The notes beneath the pieces are model-generated. The model searched no databases, was not told the origin of the DNA, and saw nothing but the letters and a program-made list of their open reading frames with translations. From NCBI RefSeq assembly GCF_011762485.1, contig NZ_JAAKGI010000027.1, forward strand, positions 73,747-137,746: a stretch of 64,000 nucleotides of DNA, read 5' to 3'. Origin of the DNA: Yeosuana marina (GTDB lineage Bacteria; Bacteroidota; Bacteroidia; Flavobacteriales; Flavobacteriaceae). Every line of letters starts with the position of its first letter. The stretch's first letter is position 1. This document shows positions 26,921 through 36,790 of the stretch, piece after piece. The translations under genes and the position numbers were made by a program.

Positions 26921-28872
26921 TTAAAAATTACCTAGCGTACTACTCACAAAAATATGCCTCAAAATGGCTTGTTTTGGCTATAGATTTAAGTTTAATTGTT
27001 GTTACATTTTTACTTACCTATCTCATTAGATTTAACTTTACGTTAGATTTTGATGTTCAGGCGCTTTTGATACAAGTCCCTGCGATTGTAAGCATTGCGG
27101 CTCTTAGTTTTTTAATTGTCGGCTCTTTTAAAAGTGTGATTCGCCATACTGGATTTACAGATGTTATTAATTTGTTTAAATCTATCACCTTGATGTCTTT
27201 TATTGCCGTGTTTTTAGTGGTTTTAAATAGACTAACGGGACTTGTTCCAAAATTTACGATTCCTTTATCGATTATTGTGATTCATGCGATGTTAAGTTTT
27301 ATGGCATTAAGCTCTAGTCGCTTGTTGTTTAAGATCGCTTTTAGATATGCTAAGTGTCGTTTTAATTCGTCTAAGCGCGTTCTTATTTATGGGGCTGATG
27401 ATGCGGCTATTACCACATATAATGCCTTGGTAACAAATATGAAAACCCGATTTAGTGTGGTTGGTTTTATTGCCGATAGTCCGGTAAAAAAAGGAAAATT
27501 GATTGATGGCGTGCCTATTTTATCGTACAATAAAATAACGCAGGCGTTTTTAAAAACACATCAAATTGATGAAATCGTGGTCGCTACGCAAACCTCTTCG
27601 ACCGATAAGCTTATTCATTTAGTAGAAAATTCGGTGGATTCCAATATTAAAGTGACTAAAGTTCCCCCTGTAGAACAATGGATTAATGGTGAATTAAGTA
27701 CGAGTCAAATTAAAACCTTCCAAATAGAAGATCTTTTAGGGCGTGCGCCGATTCAAATTGACAACCCTAATTTAAAACAGGAGTTTAATGGAGAAACCAT
27801 TGTGGTTACCGGTGCTGCAGGATCTATAGGCAGTGAGTTGGTCAACCAACTATCAAACTATGATTTGAAACATTTAATACTTATCGATCAGGCCGAATCG
27901 CCTTTATACGATTTAGAACAAGACTTAAAACGACAAGGGAAGCATAATTTTACATCGATTGTGGCTGATATCCGTGACGGTTTGAGAATAGATGGTATTT
28001 TTCAAGAATTTAAGCCTACGATGGTATTTCATGCAGCAGCCTATAAGCATGTGCCTTTGATGGAGGCCTCGCCTTATGAATCCATTAAAATCAACGTGAA
28101 TGGTACCAAAATTTTAGCGGATATAGCGTCCAGATATAATGTTAAAAAGTTTGTATTTGTGTCGACTGATAAAGCTGTGAACCCTACCAGTGTGATGGGG
28201 GCTACGAAGCGTTTGGCAGAAATGTATATTAGTTGTCTTCAAAAAGAAAGCAAAACCAAGTTTATCACCACGCGGTTTGGGAATGTCTTGGGCTCTAATG
28301 GTTCTGTGATTCCGTTGTTTAAAAAGCAAATTGAAAATGGCGGACCATTAACCTTGACTCATAAAGATATCACGCGATATTTTATGACGATTCCAGAAGC
28401 ATCGCAGTTGGTTTTGGAAGCAGGCACTATGGGTAAAGGTGGTGAAATATTTATTTTTGATATGGGTGAATCTGTTAAGATTTATTATCTTGCCTTAAAT
28501 ATGATTAAATTGTCGGGCTTACGTTTTCCAGAAGATATTGATATTAAAATTACCGGCTTACGTCCAGGTGAAAAATTATATGAGGAATTGTTGGCTAACG
28601 GAGAGAATACCTTATCAACCTATCATAAGAAAATAATGATTAGTAAAACTAGGGAGTTAGATCATGAAAAAGTAAAAGCTGCTATTGAGTCGTTATGTAT
28701 CACCAATCGTTTTCAAAATAATAATATTGTATTGAAGATGAAACAGCTTATTCCTGAATACAAGTCTAATAATTCTGATTTTGAGAAATTTGACAGACGA
28801 GTTCGTGTGCATGAAAAGGCAAAAGATATTCTTTCTAATACGGTTGATAAAACCTTTATAAATATTAATTAA
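26917..28872 (+). CDS. Membrane-bound UDP-GlcNAc 4,6-dehydratase (PglF/CapD-like)
   Basis: The 651-residue protein has four to five N-terminal membrane segments (about residues 15-140), a first Rossmann-like CoA-binding fold (RVLIYGADDAAI), and a C-terminal SDR domain with TGAAGSIGSE (about 297-306) and the active-site STDKAVNPTSVMGATKR (about 414-430). Met replaces the usual catalytic Tyr, as in PglF/CapD enzymes, which convert UDP-GlcNAc to UDP-2-acetamido-2,6-dideoxy-4-keto-glucose. It overlaps the aminotransferase gene by 4 bases, so the product should pass straight to that enzyme. Wza and Wzc homologues follow. Confidence 0.9.
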   Translation: MIKNYLAYYSQKYASKWLVLAIDLSLIVVTFLLTYLIRFNFTLDFDVQALLIQVPAIVSIAALSFLIVGSFKSVIRHTGFTDVINLFKSITLMSFIAVFLVVLNRLTGLVPKFTIPLSIIVIHAMLSFMALSSSRLLFKIAFRYAKCRFNSSKRVLIYGADDAAITTYNALVTNMKTRFSVVGFIADSPVKKGKLIDGVPILSYNKITQAFLKTHQIDEIVVATQTSSTDKLIHLVENSVDSNIKVTKVPPVEQWINGELSTSQIKTFQIEDLLGRAPIQIDNPNLKQEFNGETIVVTGAAGSIGSELVNQLSNYDLKHLILIDQAESPLYDLEQDLKRQGKHNFTSIVADIRDGLRIDGIFQEFKPTMVFHAAAYKHVPLMEASPYESIKINVNGTKILADIASRYNVKKFVFVSTDKAVNPTSVMGATKRLAEMYISCLQKESKTKFITTRFGNVLGSNGSVIPLFKKQIENGGPLTLTHKDITRYFMTIPEASQLVLEAGTMGKGGEIFIFDMGESVKIYYLALNMIKLSGLRFPEDIDIKITGLRPGEKLYEELLANGENTLSTYHKKIMISKTRELDHEKVKAAIESLCITNRFQNNNIVLKMKQLIPEYKSNNSDFEKFDRRVRVHEKAKDILSNTVDKTFININ

Positions 28873-28907
28873 TTCTTATCGCTATTATAAATTCCCCCAA
28901 ATATAAC

Positions 28908-29684
28908 ATGACAGGATTATCTCTTTTAAAAAAACGAACAACCCTTTGGATGTTGGTTGTTATTGGACTCCTAGTATCGTCTTGCGCGACCAAACAGGAT
29001 GTGGTGTATTTTCAAAATGCTAAAAATTTTGAAACCATTGTTGATACCGATACATTTACCCCCCGTTTAAAAGTAAATGACATTGTGAGTATTTATGTGT
29101 CTACTTTTGATATGGAAGCAAGTAAACCGTTTAATTTGATTAAATCAACTGGAAGCTCTGGTCAACTTATTGATTATTTAATAGATATTGATGGGAATAT
29201 AGATTTCCCTGTGTTGGGGAAAGTTAAATTGTTGGGATTGACCGTGGAAGAAGCTAAAGAATTGATTAAACAAAAATTATCGGATGGCTATTTAAAAGAT
29301 CCTATTGTTAATATTCGTATTCTTAACTTCAGAATTTCTGTTTTAGGTGCTGTGAATAATCCAGGCACCTATACCATTTCAGGGGAACGCATCACGATTA
29401 TGGAGGCCTTAGGTTTAGCAGGTGATTTAAATATTAAAGGGCGTCGCGATAATATTTTAGTGATTAGAGACTTTAATGGAACGAAAACGTATACCCGAGT
29501 TGATTTAACCAATAAAGAGGTGTTTAATTCTCCAGTGTATTATTTAACCCAAAACGATGTGGTTTATGTAGAACCTAATAATTCTGCTATTAGTAGTGCT
29601 TCAGGGGATACACGAATTGGAACGATTATAAGTATTACGTCTTTTATACTCACAACAGCCCTTATATTTGTAACCAGAAATTAG
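28908..29684 (+). CDS. Polysaccharide export lipoprotein (Wza/BexD/KpsD-like)
   Basis: A lipoprotein signal peptide ends at Cys26 (LLVSSC). The mature part contains the polysaccharide export (PES) domain, LKVNDIVSIYVSTFD, then DIDGNIDFPVLGKVKLLGLT and the SLBB-type segment FRISVLGAVNNPGTYTI. A C-terminal hydrophobic helix (about residues 237-256, ending FVTRN) is typical of Bacteroidota homologues. At 258 residues it is shorter than E. coli Wza. It should form the outer membrane exit channel for the polymer. The Wzc-like kinase gene starts 8 bases after its stop. Confidence 0.9.
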   Translation: MTGLSLLKKRTTLWMLVVIGLLVSSCATKQDVVYFQNAKNFETIVDTDTFTPRLKVNDIVSIYVSTFDMEASKPFNLIKSTGSSGQLIDYLIDIDGNIDFPVLGKVKLLGLTVEEAKELIKQKLSDGYLKDPIVNIRILNFRISVLGAVNNPGTYTISGERITIMEALGLAGDLNIKGRRDNILVIRDFNGTKTYTRVDLTNKEVFNSPVYYLTQNDVVYVEPNNSAISSASGDTRIGTIISITSFILTTALIFVTRN

Positions 29685-29692
29685 ATGTATGT

Positions 29693-32089
29693 ATGATATC
29701 AGATAATCCGATTCCTATGATGGATGCACCACAATCTTCTGAAAGTTTTAATCTTAAGAAAACTATTTCATTATATACTAAAAAGTGGTCTTGGTTTTTG
29801 TTGACCACCCTTCTTTTTGTAGGCCTGGCGTATTTTTATTTACGCTATCAAATCCCTCAATATGAAGCTACAGCGAATATTATGTTGATTAGTGAAAAAG
29901 ATGCCTCAGACCCCAGTGCTGTTTTTAAAGATTTATCTTTATTTTCGGAAAATGAAGATGCTAAAATAGAAGATGAAATTTTAGTGTTTACCTCTCGAGG
30001 CGTGCTTAACGAAGTGGCAGATAAACTCAATTTAAATCTACGCTATTTTACACAGGGTCGTGTGTTAGAAACTGAGTTATATAAAAACATCCCAATCGCT
30101 ATTAATTTTATTGCTTCAGATTCTATTATTAACACGACACGTTTTAACTTTTATATTGACATTGACTCTGATTCGGGTTTTAATTATCGTATTAATGAAG
30201 AGGACACGCCTAAAAAAGTGGTTTTTGGTGAAACTATACCGACGCCTTTTGGAGGCATGATTATAACGCCAAAAACAGAGTCCGAGACCTCTTTAAAAGG
30301 ACGCAATTTAAGAATTCAATTAACACCTTTAGATCAAGTTACCGAGCGTTTACGAAATTCTATCTCTGTGTATCAATCGGCTAAATCATCAAAAGTGTTG
30401 TCTATTAGTTTGGATGATGCTATTACGGACAGAGCCATCGATATTATTAATACCTTAATTAGTGAATATGACGTTTATACGTCTTATATCAAAAATATCC
30501 GCTCTAAAAATACCTCTGAGTTTATTGATAATCGTATCCAGCTCATCGCCTCTGATTTAGTGAATGTGGATGATAGTATTGTTCGATTTAAAACGGGTAA
30601 TAAAATTACGGATGTTTCCTCTGAAGCGGGTCAGTTTTTAAGTTCAAGTACCCAAAACCAACAAGTGTTAGATGAAAGTAAAACTCAGTTACGGGTTCTT
30701 AATTATATGGAAGAATCCCTAGGCGATGACAACTCCTCTTTTGAACCTATTCCAGCTAATTTAGGATCTGGGGACCCAGCTATTAGCGCGCTTGCTGCTC
30801 GTTATAGTGAGTTGTTAGCCAATAGAGAACGCCTTTTACGAAGTGCTGGTGAAAAAAACTTAGTGGTTGTAGAGTTAGACCAATCTTTAAACAGCATAAG
30901 ACAAAGTTTACGTCAAAATATTGAAAATGCTGCAAAGTCCTTACGTATTAGAATTGGTAGTCTTGAAAATCAATCGGATCGTATCAATTCAAAAATATAT
31001 TCGGTTCCAGGGCAGGAACGTAAGCTACGCTCTATAGAACGTAAACAGGGCATTAAAGAATCTCTGTATTTGTATTTGCTACAAAAGCGAGAAGAGGCTG
31101 CCATTACATTAACCTCAACGTCGCCTAACCTAAAAATTATTGATAGTGCTTATAGTTATGGTAGTCCTGTGTCGCCCAATAAAAAAATGATCTATATTGG
31201 GGCATTTTTCTTAGCGCTCTTTTTACCCTTTTCCGTGATTTATGTGAGTGATTTATTAGATACTAAAATCCATAACAAAGAAGATTTAGAGGCGATTATT
31301 ACGAATATTCCTATTTTAGGTGAGATTCCTAAAATAAAAAGTAAACATATGCCATTAGTGCAACGCAATGACAGATCTCTACTCTCTGAATCCTTTCGTA
31401 TCATCCGAACTAATTTTGATTATGTAAGACGGGGACGTCATGTTAAGGACTATGATAATGTTATTTTTGTAACGTCTACCATTAATGGAGAAGGAAAATC
31501 ATTTTTTAGTATGAATTTGGCATTGACTTTTGCTAATACCGATAAGCGAGTGTTATTAATTGGTGCAGACATACGAAATCCAAAAATAGATTTAGAACCT
31601 TTAAAAAAGAAGAAAAAAGATGCTGTGACCAAAGTTGGTCTTACGGAGTATTTAGCTGATGATTCTATTCTTATTGGAGAAACCATTACGTCTTATGACG
31701 ATAAAAATAATAAGATAGATGTCATGCTGTCTGGTAACGTTCCACCTAATCCTGCAGAACTGTTGATGAGTGAGCGTATGAAACCTTTGTTTGATAAAGT
31801 GTCTGAGCAATATGATTATGTTATAGTAGATACAGCACCCTCGATGTTAGTAACCGACACTTTATTGTTTAGTCAATATGCTGGACATACCGTTTATATG
31901 ACGCGTGCAGAGTATACAGAGAAACCTATTTTAAAGTTTGCGAAGGAGTTGCACGCTAATAATAAACTGCGTGGTATGATGCTGGTTGTGAATGATGTGG
32001 ATCAAGCTAATTTTGGCTATGGTGCTAAATATGGTTATTATGGCGCTCCTAAAAAGAAACCGTTATTTAAATGGTTTTCAAAACGTTAA
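29693..32089 (+). CDS. Polysaccharide co-polymerase and tyrosine autokinase (Wzc-like)
   Basis: This 798-residue inner membrane protein has a Wzz domain between two membrane segments (about residues 35-53 and 500-518) with a long coiled-coil periplasmic part, then a cytoplasmic BY-kinase domain. The kinase shows Walker A STINGEGKS (about residue 594), Walker A' LLIGADIRNP and Walker B YVIVDTAP. The C-terminal tail is rich in Tyr (FGYGAKYGYYGAP), the usual autophosphorylation cluster. With the Wza-like protein it controls chain length and export. A separate Wzb-type phosphatase is not in the window. In-frame Met codons at positions 8 and 9 are alternative starts. Confidence 0.92.
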   Translation: MISDNPIPMMDAPQSSESFNLKKTISLYTKKWSWFLLTTLLFVGLAYFYLRYQIPQYEATANIMLISEKDASDPSAVFKDLSLFSENEDAKIEDEILVFTSRGVLNEVADKLNLNLRYFTQGRVLETELYKNIPIAINFIASDSIINTTRFNFYIDIDSDSGFNYRINEEDTPKKVVFGETIPTPFGGMIITPKTESETSLKGRNLRIQLTPLDQVTERLRNSISVYQSAKSSKVLSISLDDAITDRAIDIINTLISEYDVYTSYIKNIRSKNTSEFIDNRIQLIASDLVNVDDSIVRFKTGNKITDVSSEAGQFLSSSTQNQQVLDESKTQLRVLNYMEESLGDDNSSFEPIPANLGSGDPAISALAARYSELLANRERLLRSAGEKNLVVVELDQSLNSIRQSLRQNIENAAKSLRIRIGSLENQSDRINSKIYSVPGQERKLRSIERKQGIKESLYLYLLQKREEAAITLTSTSPNLKIIDSAYSYGSPVSPNKKMIYIGAFFLALFLPFSVIYVSDLLDTKIHNKEDLEAIITNIPILGEIPKIKSKHMPLVQRNDRSLLSESFRIIRTNFDYVRRGRHVKDYDNVIFVTSTINGEGKSFFSMNLALTFANTDKRVLLIGADIRNPKIDLEPLKKKKKDAVTKVGLTEYLADDSILIGETITSYDDKNNKIDVMLSGNVPPNPAELLMSERMKPLFDKVSEQYDYVIVDTAPSMLVTDTLLFSQYAGHTVYMTRAEYTEKPILKFAKELHANNKLRGMMLVVNDVDQANFGYGAKYGYYGAPKKKPLFKWFSKR

Positions 32090-32740
32090 GATTAGTTGGC
32101 TATTAGCCACTAGCTTTTAGTTGTTTGTGGGTTGGCTCTTATTGTTTTTAAAGGCTTCGACTGCGCTCAGCCTGACAGAGAAACTAATTTTTATTGGGTT
32201 TTGGTTGTGATTAATGAATATTAAAAGTTCATAGATTCTATTATAGGTTTCGACTGCGCTCAACCTGACATTGAAGTTGGTTGTTAGCTCTTATTGTTTT
32301 TAAAGGTTTCGACCGTGCTCAACCTGACATTTGAACTAATTTTTATTGGGTTTTGGTTGTGATTAACTTACTGTTGAGGTTGATAGGCTTCGACTGCGCT
32401 CAGCCTGACAGAGTAACTAATTTTTATGTGTTTTTGGTTGTGATTAATGAATATTAAAAGTTTATAGATTCTATTATAGGTTTCGACTGCGCTCAACCTG
32501 ACATTGAAGTTGGTTGTTAGCTTTTAGCTGTTGGCTTTTATTGTTTTAAAGGCTTCGACTGCGCTCAACCTGACAGAGAAACTAATTTTTGTTGGGTTTG
32601 GTTGTGATTAACTTACTATTGAAGTTAATAGGCTTCGACTGCGCTCAGCCTGACATTTCAAGTAACTATTTTCTTTGTTGTGTAGAGGTCTCGTTTTTAA
32701 GTATCCAATAACTGAATTTGATTTTATTTAAAAAAGGAGA
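32090..32740. repeat. Family B repeat field, seven same-direction copies in a tandem array
   Basis: Seven copies of a 22-base element close to TTCGACTGCGCTCAGCCTGACA (alternating CAGCC and CAACC) lie at 32156, 32249, 32308, 32389, 32482, 32554 and 32634, all on the plus strand. The DNA between them (ACTAATTTTTATTGGG, TTGGTTGTGATTAA, AGATTCTATTATAGG) is also repeated; one large unit starting at 32153 recurs at 32386 with a period of 233 bases. TTAGC/TAGCC words occur near 32095-32130 and 32515-32535. No gene is seen. The array follows the wzc-like stop directly. Confidence 0.85.
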
Positions 32741-33052
32741 TTATTCTTCATCATCATTGAATAAATCTGATTCTACAGCGTCTTCTAAATCTGGATCGAC
32801 TACCACGTTTCCTAATTCATCGACTTCAAAATCATCCTTATCAAAATTAATCATGGTATAATGTAGTTTACTACTCACCTTAACCAAATAATCTGCATCT
32901 TCCGTTGTAATTTCAACGGCTTCAATGGTTTCATTATGATGATTATCAAACCTAATAATATCTTTATCGCTATAACCATCAGGATATTTTTCTGTTAGCA
33001 ATTTAAGCACTTCGGGGGTTAACTTTTTGTAATCAACAATAATTCGTTTCAT
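32741..33052 (-). CDS. Conserved hypothetical acidic protein (103 aa)
   Basis: I do not recognise a named family with certainty. The protein has an alpha/beta N-terminal part (KRIIVDYKKLTPEVLKLLTE, then a strand-rich middle TIEAVEITTEDADYLVKVSS) and a very acidic C-terminal tail (from about residue 72, ending FNDDEE). It has no signal peptide or membrane segment, so it is probably cytoplasmic. Similar small proteins occur next to aroB or proline dehydrogenase in flavobacteria as far as I recall. The coding look and a clean start after a stop-rich region support it as a real gene. Confidence 0.7.
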   Translation of the reverse strand: MKRIIVDYKKLTPEVLKLLTEKYPDGYSDKDIIRFDNHHNETIEAVEITTEDADYLVKVSSKLHYTMINFDKDDFEVDELGNVVVDPDLEDAVESDLFNDDEE

Positions 33053-33272
33053 GTGTTTAATTTATTGTTTCTCAATTGATCCCATGTAACATCTATATAA
33101 TCATTCCCTTATGGGATTATGAATTTAGCCATGGATGTTTCATCTGTAAATCTTTTAATTCGTATTTATGTTCAGATGTCGTGCCTTCATATCGAATACT
33201 CATCAAAAGATACTGGCACGCCCTATAAAAGCTGATATTATAAAGTTACAACTATTTTTTTATTCTAAATTA

Positions 33273-34340
33273 TTAGGATTCATAAAATTTAAAAGCTTCT
33301 ATGATGATCAATTCATCCACCAAGCAATCTATTTTAGGCTTTCCTATTGCTTCCAGAAGTACAAAATTTATATTTCCATGATGATTCTTTTTATCATATT
33401 TCATCAACTCTAGAATGGGTGCATAATCTGATTCATCAAACTTTATAACGCCGTAATATTTGTTAAAAACAGTTTTAATGTCGTTTGCTGTTTGTAATGG
33501 AAGTCCGACTAGTTGCGATGAGATGTAACTAGCCAACACAATACCTATGGCTATAGCTTCACCGTGTAACAATTCTTTTTTATTTGGATTGCTTAAACAA
33601 TAGGATTCAATCGCGTGACCGAGGGTATGACCAAAATTCAAGGTTTTGCGAAGATTATTTTCATAAGGATCGACATCAACCACGTTCTTTTTGATTAGAA
33701 TGGATTTATAAATCAATTCATCTAAATTATCAAATGACATGTCTGATAGCTTTGTAAATTTATTCCAATAAGACTCATCACTAATCAAACCATGTTTCAG
33801 CATTTCAGCCAATCCAGAGCGCATTTGATTTTGCGGTAAGGTTTTTAGGTATTGTGTATCAATAAGTACTAAATCAGGAGTACTAATAACACCTATTTGG
33901 TTTTTTAAGGTTCCTAAATCGACACCCGTTTTACCTCCTACAGAGGCATCGACCATAGATAATAGGGTAGTAGGTATGTTAATATAGGCTATACCGCGTT
34001 TGAAGGTAGAGGCTACAAACCCTCCTAAATCTGTGATAACACCTCCACCAACATTGATAAGTAAGCTTTTTCTATCGCCATCAAAATCAGACAGCGTACT
34101 CCAAACGCCTAGACAGGTCTCAATGGTTTTGTGAATTTCACCCGCCTCAATTTCTATAATTTCTATTGTACTTGTTGTTTCCAATTGATTTAACAAAATG
34201 GGCAAACATAATTCATGGGTGTTTTCATCAACTAAAACAAAAATATTAGAAAAATTAGATTCTTTAATATGCTTATTTAAAGACGAATAGCACGTTTTAT
34301 TAAAATGTATAGTTGAGTTATTTGCGGTAATAGAATTCAT
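33273..34340 (-). CDS. aroB: 3-Dehydroquinate synthase
   Basis: This 355-residue NAD- and metal-dependent enzyme converts DAHP to 3-dehydroquinate, the second step of the shikimate pathway. Landmarks are NVGGGVITDLGGFVAST (about residues 91-107), NIPTTLLSMVDASVGGKTGVD, LKNQIG, and the metal ligands in LNFGHTLGHAIES and LLHGEAIAIGI. Length and motifs are normal. It is transcribed divergently from the proline dehydrogenase gene, with 96 bases between the starts. The genes are not functionally related. Confidence 0.95.
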   Translation of the reverse strand: MNSITANNSTIHFNKTCYSSLNKHIKESNFSNIFVLVDENTHELCLPILLNQLETTSTIEIIEIEAGEIHKTIETCLGVWSTLSDFDGDRKSLLINVGGGVITDLGGFVASTFKRGIAYINIPTTLLSMVDASVGGKTGVDLGTLKNQIGVISTPDLVLIDTQYLKTLPQNQMRSGLAEMLKHGLISDESYWNKFTKLSDMSFDNLDELIYKSILIKKNVVDVDPYENNLRKTLNFGHTLGHAIESYCLSNPNKKELLHGEAIAIGIVLASYISSQLVGLPLQTANDIKTVFNKYYGVIKFDESDYAPILELMKYDKKNHHGNINFVLLEAIGKPKIDCLVDELIIIEAFKFYES

Positions 34341-34436
34341 AACATAAAAAAAAATAATTTACGGTGTGAAATTAAGGAGATTTTATATAAAATGATAATT
34401 GAACAATAATTATCTTTACATTAATTTTATATCAAT

Positions 34437-35612
34437 ATGAAAATCGATCACATCTTTGAAAATACTGAAGTTGCTTTTTCTCTTAAAAGTGATTCTGAGC
34501 TTGAACGCGCTTATTTTTTATTTAAAATGATCTCTATAGAACCCCTTGTTAAAATAGGTTCTGTCGCGACCAACCTTGCTATTAAGGCTCATTTGCCTAT
34601 AGAGGGACTTATTCGGTCGACTGTTTTTGATCACTTTTGTGGTGGTGTCAATGAAGAAGATTGTTTACCAGTGATTGACAGGTTGTATGAAAAGGGGGTG
34701 AGTTCGGTTTTAGATTTCTCTGCTGAAGGCAAGGAAAGTGCTAAAGAATTTGATGCTGCTATGCATACCACTTTGAAGATTATGGATTTCGCCAATGAAC
34801 GACCTGCTATGCCCATTGCTGTTTTTAAACCTACTGGTTTTGGTCGGTTTAAACTATTTGAAAAACTATCAAAAGGAGACTCTCTTACCGCTAAGGAGCA
34901 GGAGGAGTGGGAACAAGTTGTCTATAGATATGATATGGTTTGTAAAAAAGGGAAAGAACACGATATTGAGGTACTTATTGATGCTGAAGAAAGCTGGATG
35001 CAAAAAGCCTCTGATGATTTGGTTACCAAAATGATGCATAAATATAATACAGAAAAACCGATTGTATTTAATACGTTGCAAATGTATCGAACCGATAGAT
35101 TAGACTTTTTAAAGCAAGAACATCAACTAGCTAAAGAGAACGGGTATTATTTAGGTTACAAATTGGTTAGAGGTGCCTATTTAGAAAAAGAAAATGAGCG
35201 TGCTAAAGATAAGGGCTACCCAACACCTATGTGTAGTAGTAAAGAAGCAACAGATACTAATTTTAATGCTGCTGTTGCTTATATGTTGGATCATATTGAA
35301 GATATGTCCATATTTTTAGGGTCACATAATGAAGACAGTTCTTATAAAATGATGCAGCTTATGGCTGAAAAAGGATTTAAAAATAATGATGATCGCGTTT
35401 GGTTTGGTCAGCTTTATGGTATGAGTGATCATATTACGTTTAATTTAGCAGAGAGAGGTTATAATGTTGCGAAATATATTCCTTTTGGTCCTGTTAGAGA
35501 TGTGATGCCTTATTTAATTAGAAGAGCCGAAGAAAATACCTCAGTAGCTGGACAAACAGGGCGTGAATTAACCTTATTAAGTAAAGAAAGGAAACGTAGA
35601 AAGCTCAATTAA
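34437..35612 (+). CDS. Proline dehydrogenase
   Basis: The 391-residue FAD enzyme oxidises proline to pyrroline-5-carboxylate. It is the stand-alone PRODH domain, not the long bifunctional PutA. Signature segments are KLVRGAYLEKENERA (about residues 240-255), LGSHNEDSSYKMM and the C-terminal YIPFGPVRDVMPYLIRRAEEN, which contains the Arg pair that binds the substrate carboxylate. A P5C dehydrogenase gene is not in the window. Its stop codon and that of the convergent dehydratase gene share the palindrome TTAA at 35609-35612. Confidence 0.92.
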   Translation: MKIDHIFENTEVAFSLKSDSELERAYFLFKMISIEPLVKIGSVATNLAIKAHLPIEGLIRSTVFDHFCGGVNEEDCLPVIDRLYEKGVSSVLDFSAEGKESAKEFDAAMHTTLKIMDFANERPAMPIAVFKPTGFGRFKLFEKLSKGDSLTAKEQEEWEQVVYRYDMVCKKGKEHDIEVLIDAEESWMQKASDDLVTKMMHKYNTEKPIVFNTLQMYRTDRLDFLKQEHQLAKENGYYLGYKLVRGAYLEKENERAKDKGYPTPMCSSKEATDTNFNAAVAYMLDHIEDMSIFLGSHNEDSSYKMMQLMAEKGFKNNDDRVWFGQLYGMSDHITFNLAERGYNVAKYIPFGPVRDVMPYLIRRAEENTSVAGQTGRELTLLSKERKRRKLN

Positions 35613-36679
35613 TCGCAATAGGTTGATAAGAGTGCCTTAATTTCTGAAGGCTTTTGATAGGGGGTAATCGCTTGTAAAGAGCTTAAATCAAGTGATTTAG
35701 AGTGCGTTTCCTGATTTTTAACCACGTAGAGTATGTCTTGATGGCGGGTTGGCTTTAATTGCTCGTTATTAGCAATGATGTCTTCATGAAGTTTTTCACC
35801 AGGTCTAAGACCTATGAGTTTAATTGCTATCTCATTATCCGTATTGGTATGGTATAGTTTGATAAATGTTTTAGCAAGGTCTAAAACTTTTATAGGCTCT
35901 CCCATATCAAACGTCAATATAGGATACTCCCAATCATCATTATGTGCTATTTTTAAAATAAGCTGACAGGCTTTATCTTTATTAATAAAATATCTTGATA
36001 CGTCGCTATCTGTAACCGTAATGGCATGATCTCGCTCTATTTGTTTTTTAAATAACGGAATTAATGATCCATTGGAGCCCAAAACATTTCCGAACCTAGT
36101 AATTACAAATTGTGTTTTATGTGTTTTATTGATATGTTCTAAATACATCTCGGCAATACGTTTCGTCATGCCCATCACACTTATTGGATGTACCGCTTTA
36201 TCTGTAGAAATAAAAACCATCTTTTTAGTCTGATATTGTATTGCTAAATCAGCTAATAATTTGGTGCCAAAAATATTTATTTTAACCGCTTCATAAGGAT
36301 TAGACTCCATTAAAGGCACATGCTTATAGGCTGCTGTATGAAAAATAATGGATGGCTTTAAGGTCTTAAATAAATCAACTATAGGCTCTTCATCCCGAAT
36401 GTCAGATAATACAATAGATATATTTTGTTTTGATAGCTGTTCTAGGTCATTTTGCAAATAGTACAGTGGAGTTTCTGCGTTATCAAGGAGGATAAGATGT
36501 TTGACAGGATAGCGTATTAATAATTTAGCTAAACCGCTACCAATAGTTCCTGCTGCCCCCGTAATTAAAATAGTTTCGTTTGCAAAATCAAAATCTAATA
36601 CAAGGCTATTCTGAATGCTAAGAATATTATCGAACTCATTTAATAAATTTTTGATTCGATTCGAGTTGGTTTCATTCAT
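35609..36679 (-). CDS. Soluble UDP-sugar 4,6-dehydratase-like SDR (CapD/PglF C-terminal type)
   Basis: This 356-residue protein corresponds to the SDR half of the CapD/PglF family without the membrane and CoA-binding domains. It has TGAAGTIGSG (residues 40-49) and STDKAVHPISVMGMTKR (158-174), again with Met169 where classical SDRs have Tyr, then RFGNVLGSNGS and GLRPGEKLHED. It should dehydrate UDP-GlcNAc or a close relative. It is a second dehydratase beside that at 26917 and lies 111 bases downstream of the priming transferase, so it probably belongs to the same polysaccharide system. The first ~30 residues are unrelated to the long homologue. Confidence 0.85.
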   Translation of the reverse strand: MNETNSNRIKNLLNEFDNILSIQNSLVLDFDFANETILITGAAGTIGSGLAKLLIRYPVKHLILLDNAETPLYYLQNDLEQLSKQNISIVLSDIRDEEPIVDLFKTLKPSIIFHTAAYKHVPLMESNPYEAVKINIFGTKLLADLAIQYQTKKMVFISTDKAVHPISVMGMTKRIAEMYLEHINKTHKTQFVITRFGNVLGSNGSLIPLFKKQIERDHAITVTDSDVSRYFINKDKACQLILKIAHNDDWEYPILTFDMGEPIKVLDLAKTFIKLYHTNTDNEIAIKLIGLRPGEKLHEDIIANNEQLKPTRHQDILYVVKNQETHSKSLDLSSLQAITPYQKPSEIKALLSTYCD

Positions 36680-36790
36680 AGACTGGGTTTAGTAAAAAAG
36701 GTGTTATATTAGGATAACTAACGTATGCAAATTATAAAATTTTTTGGTGTATACCTAATACCAAATTATTACAAATATTTAGAAACTAGT

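Noticed and set aside
33117..33203. 28-codon minus-strand frame (MSIRYEGTTSEHKY...) between aroB and the 103-aa gene
   Set aside because: It may be the remnant of a longer gene, but it has no recognisable domain or partner sequence in the window.
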